A stretch of DNA of 64,000 bases, taken from the NCBI GenBank assembly GCA_024169445.1, contig JALKFA010000001.1:2728001-2792000 (forward strand), read 5' to 3'. Shown piece by piece: positions 61,467-64,000 of the stretch. Each line of letters opens with the position of its first letter. Position 1 is the stretch's first letter. The notes below the pieces were generated by a model. It was not told where the DNA came from. It did not search any database and saw nothing but the letters and a program-made list of their open reading frames with translations. The position numbers and the translations under genes were made by a program. This stretch comes from Buttiauxella agrestis ATCC 33320 (GTDB lineage Bacteria; Pseudomonadota; Gammaproteobacteria; Enterobacterales; Enterobacteriaceae).

Positions 61467-62975
61467 ATGACCATGAGCACACCAATGCTGGTGACTTTCT
61501 TTATCTATATCTTTGGCATGATATTGATAGGGTTTATCGCCTGGCGTTCTACCAAGAATTTTGACGACTACATTCTGGGCGGTCGTAGCCTGGGAAGCGT
61601 GGTCACGGCGTTGTCAGCGGGCGCATCCGATATGAGCGGTTGGTTGTTGATGGGGCTGCCTGGCGCCATCTTCCTTTCTGGTATTTCAGAAAGCTGGATT
61701 GCCATCGGCCTGACGGTTGGCGCGTATATCAACTGGAAACTGGTCGCCGGACGTTTACGTGTTCACACCGAGGTGAACAACAACGCACTGACGCTGCCTG
61801 ATTATTTCACCGGACGTTTTGAAGATAAAAGCCGCATCCTGCGTATTATCTCAGCGTTGGTTATCCTGCTGTTCTTCACTATCTATTGTGCATCTGGCAT
61901 CGTGGCGGGGGCTCGTCTGTTCGAAAGCACCTTTGGCATGAGCTATGAAACCGCACTGTGGGCGGGTGCAGCGGCAACCATCATTTATACCTTCGTGGGC
62001 GGGTTCCTGGCAGTGAGCTGGACCGATACCGTGCAGGCTAGCCTGATGATTTTTGCGCTGATCCTGACACCGGTGATGGTGGTTATCGCAGTGGGCGGCT
62101 TTGACGATTCAATGGCGGTTATCAAGCAAAAAAGTATTGAAAACGTCGATATGCTCAAAGGCCTGAACTTTGTGGCGATTATCTCGCTGATGGGCTGGGG
62201 CCTGGGTTACTTCGGCCAGCCACATATTCTGGCGCGTTTCATGGCGGCAGATTCACATCACACCATCGTCAAAGCGCGTCGCATCAGTATGACGTGGATG
62301 GTGCTGTGCCTGGCGGGTGCGTGTGCGGTGGGCTTCTTCGGTATCGCTTACTTCAATAACAACCCGTCATTGGCAGGCTCTGTTAACCAGAACGGCGAGC
62401 GTGTGTTCATCGAGCTGGCGCAATTACTGTTTAACCCATGGATTGCAGGCATCTTGTTGTCAGCGATTTTAGCGGCGGTGATGTCTACGCTGAGCTGCCA
62501 GTTGTTGGTATGTTCCAGCGCCATTACTGAAGACTTGTATAAAGCCTTCTTCCGTAAAGATGCCGGGCAGAAAGAGCTGGTGTGGGTAGGGCGTTTCATG
62601 GTGCTACTGGTTGCTCTGATTGCCATCGCACTGGCGGCTAACCCTGAAAACCGCGTTCTTGGTCTGGTGAGTTACGCCTGGGCAGGCTTCGGTGCCGCGT
62701 TTGGCCCGGTTGTGCTGTTCTCGGTCATGTGGTCACGCATGACGCGTAATGGCGCGCTTGCGGGGATGATCATCGGTGCCTTGACCGTCATCGTCTGGAA
62801 ACAGTTTGGCTGGTTGGGTCTGTACGAAATCATTCCTGGTTTCATCTTCGGCAGCATCGGTATTGTGGTTGTTAGCCTACTTGGCAAAGCGCCAAGTACA
62901 TCGATGCAAAAACGCTTTGCACAAGCGGATGAGATTTACCACACCGCTCCACCGTCAAAGTTACAGGTCGAGTAA
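61467..62975 (+). CDS. putP: Sodium/proline symporter PutP
   Basis: A 502-residue SSS-family transporter, the same length as E. coli PutP. About 13 hydrophobic segments. VTALSAGASDMSGWLLMGLP carries the Na+-site aspartate, and GLGYFGQPHILARFMAADS and VMSTLSCQLLVCSSAITEDLY are conserved. It imports proline with Na+. The ATG at 61467 lies after TTGGAGATCTGC and gives the family length; an in-frame ATG at 61428 would extend it by 13 residues. Confidence 0.97.
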   Translation: MTMSTPMLVTFFIYIFGMILIGFIAWRSTKNFDDYILGGRSLGSVVTALSAGASDMSGWLLMGLPGAIFLSGISESWIAIGLTVGAYINWKLVAGRLRVHTEVNNNALTLPDYFTGRFEDKSRILRIISALVILLFFTIYCASGIVAGARLFESTFGMSYETALWAGAAATIIYTFVGGFLAVSWTDTVQASLMIFALILTPVMVVIAVGGFDDSMAVIKQKSIENVDMLKGLNFVAIISLMGWGLGYFGQPHILARFMAADSHHTIVKARRISMTWMVLCLAGACAVGFFGIAYFNNNPSLAGSVNQNGERVFIELAQLLFNPWIAGILLSAILAAVMSTLSCQLLVCSSAITEDLYKAFFRKDAGQKELVWVGRFMVLLVALIAIALAANPENRVLGLVSYAWAGFGAAFGPVVLFSVMWSRMTRNGALAGMIIGALTVIVWKQFGWLGLYEIIPGFIFGSIGIVVVSLLGKAPSTSMQKRFAQADEIYHTAPPSKLQVE

Positions 62976-62995
62976 TTCTGCTGACAAACCTCTTC

Positions 62996-63071
62996 GTAGG
63001 TTGGATAAGCGCAGCGTCATCCGACACAACGCGCGCAAACGGTGGATGACGCTAACGCTTATCCACCCTAC
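62996..63071. repeat. REP/BIME-like palindromic pair after putP
   Basis: GTAGGTTGGATAAGCGC to GTCATCCGAC (62996-63026) and GGTGGATGACGCTAACGC to ATCCACCCTAC (63041-63071), two hairpin units in opposite orientation, like the pair at 40155-40227. Confidence 0.8.
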
Positions 63072-63105
63072 AAAACACGTTTATCACCCTTTACCAGCAA
63101 TCTGG

Positions 63106-63130
63106 AAGGCCGCTAATAGCGGCCTTTTTT
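63106..63130 (+). terminator. Terminator after putP
   Basis: AAGGCCGCT (63106-63114), loop AAT, AGCGGCCTT (63118-63126), then T4. Confidence 0.88.
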
Positions 63131-63177
63131 ACAGCTATACACAAAAATTCAAATTCTCTGCTTGTGTTTATTTTTAT

Positions 63178-63196
63178 GGTAATGATAATCACAATC
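63178..63196. promoter_or_regulatory. Fur box upstream of efeU
   Basis: GGTAATGATAATCACAATC matches the 19-bp Fur consensus GATAATGATAATCATTATC at 16 of 19 positions. It lies 60 bases before the efeU start, so iron should repress efeU. Confidence 0.85.
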
Positions 63197-63255
63197 GTTC
63201 TGGTTTTACTTTTCTTTACGTCTTTTGACCTGAGTTCACAGTTGGAGTATCAGGA

Positions 63256-64000
63256 ATGTTCGTTCCGTTTCTCATTATGTTACGCGAAGGGCTGGAAGCC
63301 GCGTTGATTGTCAGTTTGATAGCCAGCTATCTGAAGCGCACACAACGCGGCCAGTGGATTGGCGTCATGTGGATTGGGGTGGTTGCAGCCGCAGCGCTTT
63401 GCTTAGGCTTAGGCATCTTCATCAACGAAACGACCGGCGAATTCCCGCAAAAAGAACAAGAGATGTTTGAAGGCATTGTCGCCGTCATCGCCGTATTCAT
63501 CCTGACCTGGATGGTGTTCTGGATGCGCAAAGTATCGCGCAACGTCAAAGGGCAGCTGGAGCAGAAGGTCGATGAAGCGCTGCATAGCAAAGGCAGCCAC
63601 GGCTGGGCGTTGATTATGATGGTGTTCTTCGCCGTCGCCCGCGAAGGGCTGGAATCGGTGTTCTTTCTGCTGGCGGCATTCCAGCAGGACGTCGGCATTA
63701 TGCCGCCACTTGGTGCGATGCTCGGTCTTGGCACCGCCATCGTGCTGGGCTTCTTGCTTTATTGGGGCGGCATACGCCTGAATCTTGCCGTTTTCTTCAA
63801 ATGGACCAGCTTGTTTATTTTACTGGTCGCCGCCGGTCTTGCTGCGGGTGCGGTTCGTGCATTCCATGAAGCCGGGCTTTGGAACCATTTCCAGGATATC
63901 GCTTTCGACCTGAGTAATGTTCTTTCAACGCATTCCCTGACCGGCACGCTGCTTGAGGGCATTTTTGGTTATCAGGAAGCGCCGAGCGTCAGCGAAGTGG
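63256..64000 (+). CDS. efeU: Ferrous iron permease EfeU (partial, N-terminal part)
   Basis: The first 248 codons of an expected 276; the end lies past the window. It starts MFVPFLIMLREGLEAALIVS after CAGGA. Two REGLE motifs are seen (LREGLEAALI at 9-18 and AREGLESVFF), the iron-handling sites of the Ftr1/EfeU family, and six or more hydrophobic helices. It runs without interruption to GYQEAPSVSEV, so the frameshift that inactivates efeU in E. coli K-12 is not present. It probably continues into efeOB. Confidence 0.95.
   Translation, partial: MFVPFLIMLREGLEAALIVSLIASYLKRTQRGQWIGVMWIGVVAAAALCLGLGIFINETTGEFPQKEQEMFEGIVAVIAVFILTWMVFWMRKVSRNVKGQLEQKVDEALHSKGSHGWALIMMVFFAVAREGLESVFFLLAAFQQDVGIMPPLGAMLGLGTAIVLGFLLYWGGIRLNLAVFFKWTSLFILLVAAGLAAGAVRAFHEAGLWNHFQDIAFDLSNVLSTHSLTGTLLEGIFGYQEAPSVSEV

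Noticed and set aside
1-64000. CRISPR arrays, insertion sequences, transposases, integrases, rRNA
   Set aside because: No regularly spaced repeats, no recombinase-like proteins and no rRNA sequence were seen.

Overview
This window comes from the chromosome of a member of the Enterobacteriaceae. Gene order on both flanks follows the E. coli K-12 map (lonB-matP-ompA-sulA-sxy-yccS-yccF-helD-mgsA-yccT-yccU-hspQ-rlmI-yccX-tusE-yccA-serT, then agp-yccJ-wrbA-ymdF-rutG..A-rutR-putA-putP-efeU). The proteins resemble E. coli but are clearly diverged, and the insertions between the flanks are not those of K-12. A genus such as Buttiauxella, Kluyvera, Enterobacter or a relative fits; the sequence alone does not settle which.

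Layout. (1) 1-14009: conserved core, including Ter-macrodomain organisation (matP), the major porin-like protein ompA, the SOS division inhibitor sulA under a LexA box, the competence regulator sxy/tfoX, helicase IV, methylglyoxal synthase and RNA-modification genes. (2) 14235-16368: an orphan oligopeptide-binding protein, then two tandem tRNA-Ser(UGA) genes made by a duplication of about 200 bp that copied the promoter with the gene. (3) 16444-36613: a full tellurium-resistance (ter) stress island, directly downstream of the second tRNA. Its left arm (minus strand) carries two operons. One is terY1-terX-terY2-terY3-PP2C phosphatase-protein kinase, a signalling module. The other is a seven-gene biosynthetic operon: ATP-grasp, PRTase-TRSP, HAD, PRTase-PELOTA, CitE-like lyase, DUF4236 and terW. 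The right arm (plus strand) is terZABCDE-terF, followed by a convergent HAD phosphatase. The biosynthetic operon and terZABCDEF diverge from about 29.75-30.03 kb. No integrase, transposase or second att copy is visible. (4) 36728-46182: accessory genes: a WbuC-type cupin, a binding-protein-dependent ABC importer (ATPase, fused double permease, binding protein) with its own CitA/CitB-family two-component system, two small proteins, an SDR and an HxlR regulator. (5) 46355-64000: core again: glucose-1-phosphatase, wrbA, the rut pyrimidine-degradation operon with rutR, proline utilisation putA/putP, and the start of the ferrous iron importer efeU.

How the parts work together. The ter island combines Ca2+-binding TerD-family proteins, vWA adaptors (TerY, TerF), the membrane protein TerC, reversible Ser/Thr phosphorylation and a predicted small-molecule pathway. 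The product of that pathway is not established. The rut operon has a sigma-54 promoter and a candidate NtrC site, with an ERIC element in the leader. The put genes diverge from a region containing repeated GTTGCA PutA sites. efeU lies behind a strong Fur box. Enterobacterial palindromic repeats (REP/BIME-like and one ERIC) sit in several intergenic gaps, one of them between the binding-protein and permease genes of the ABC operon.
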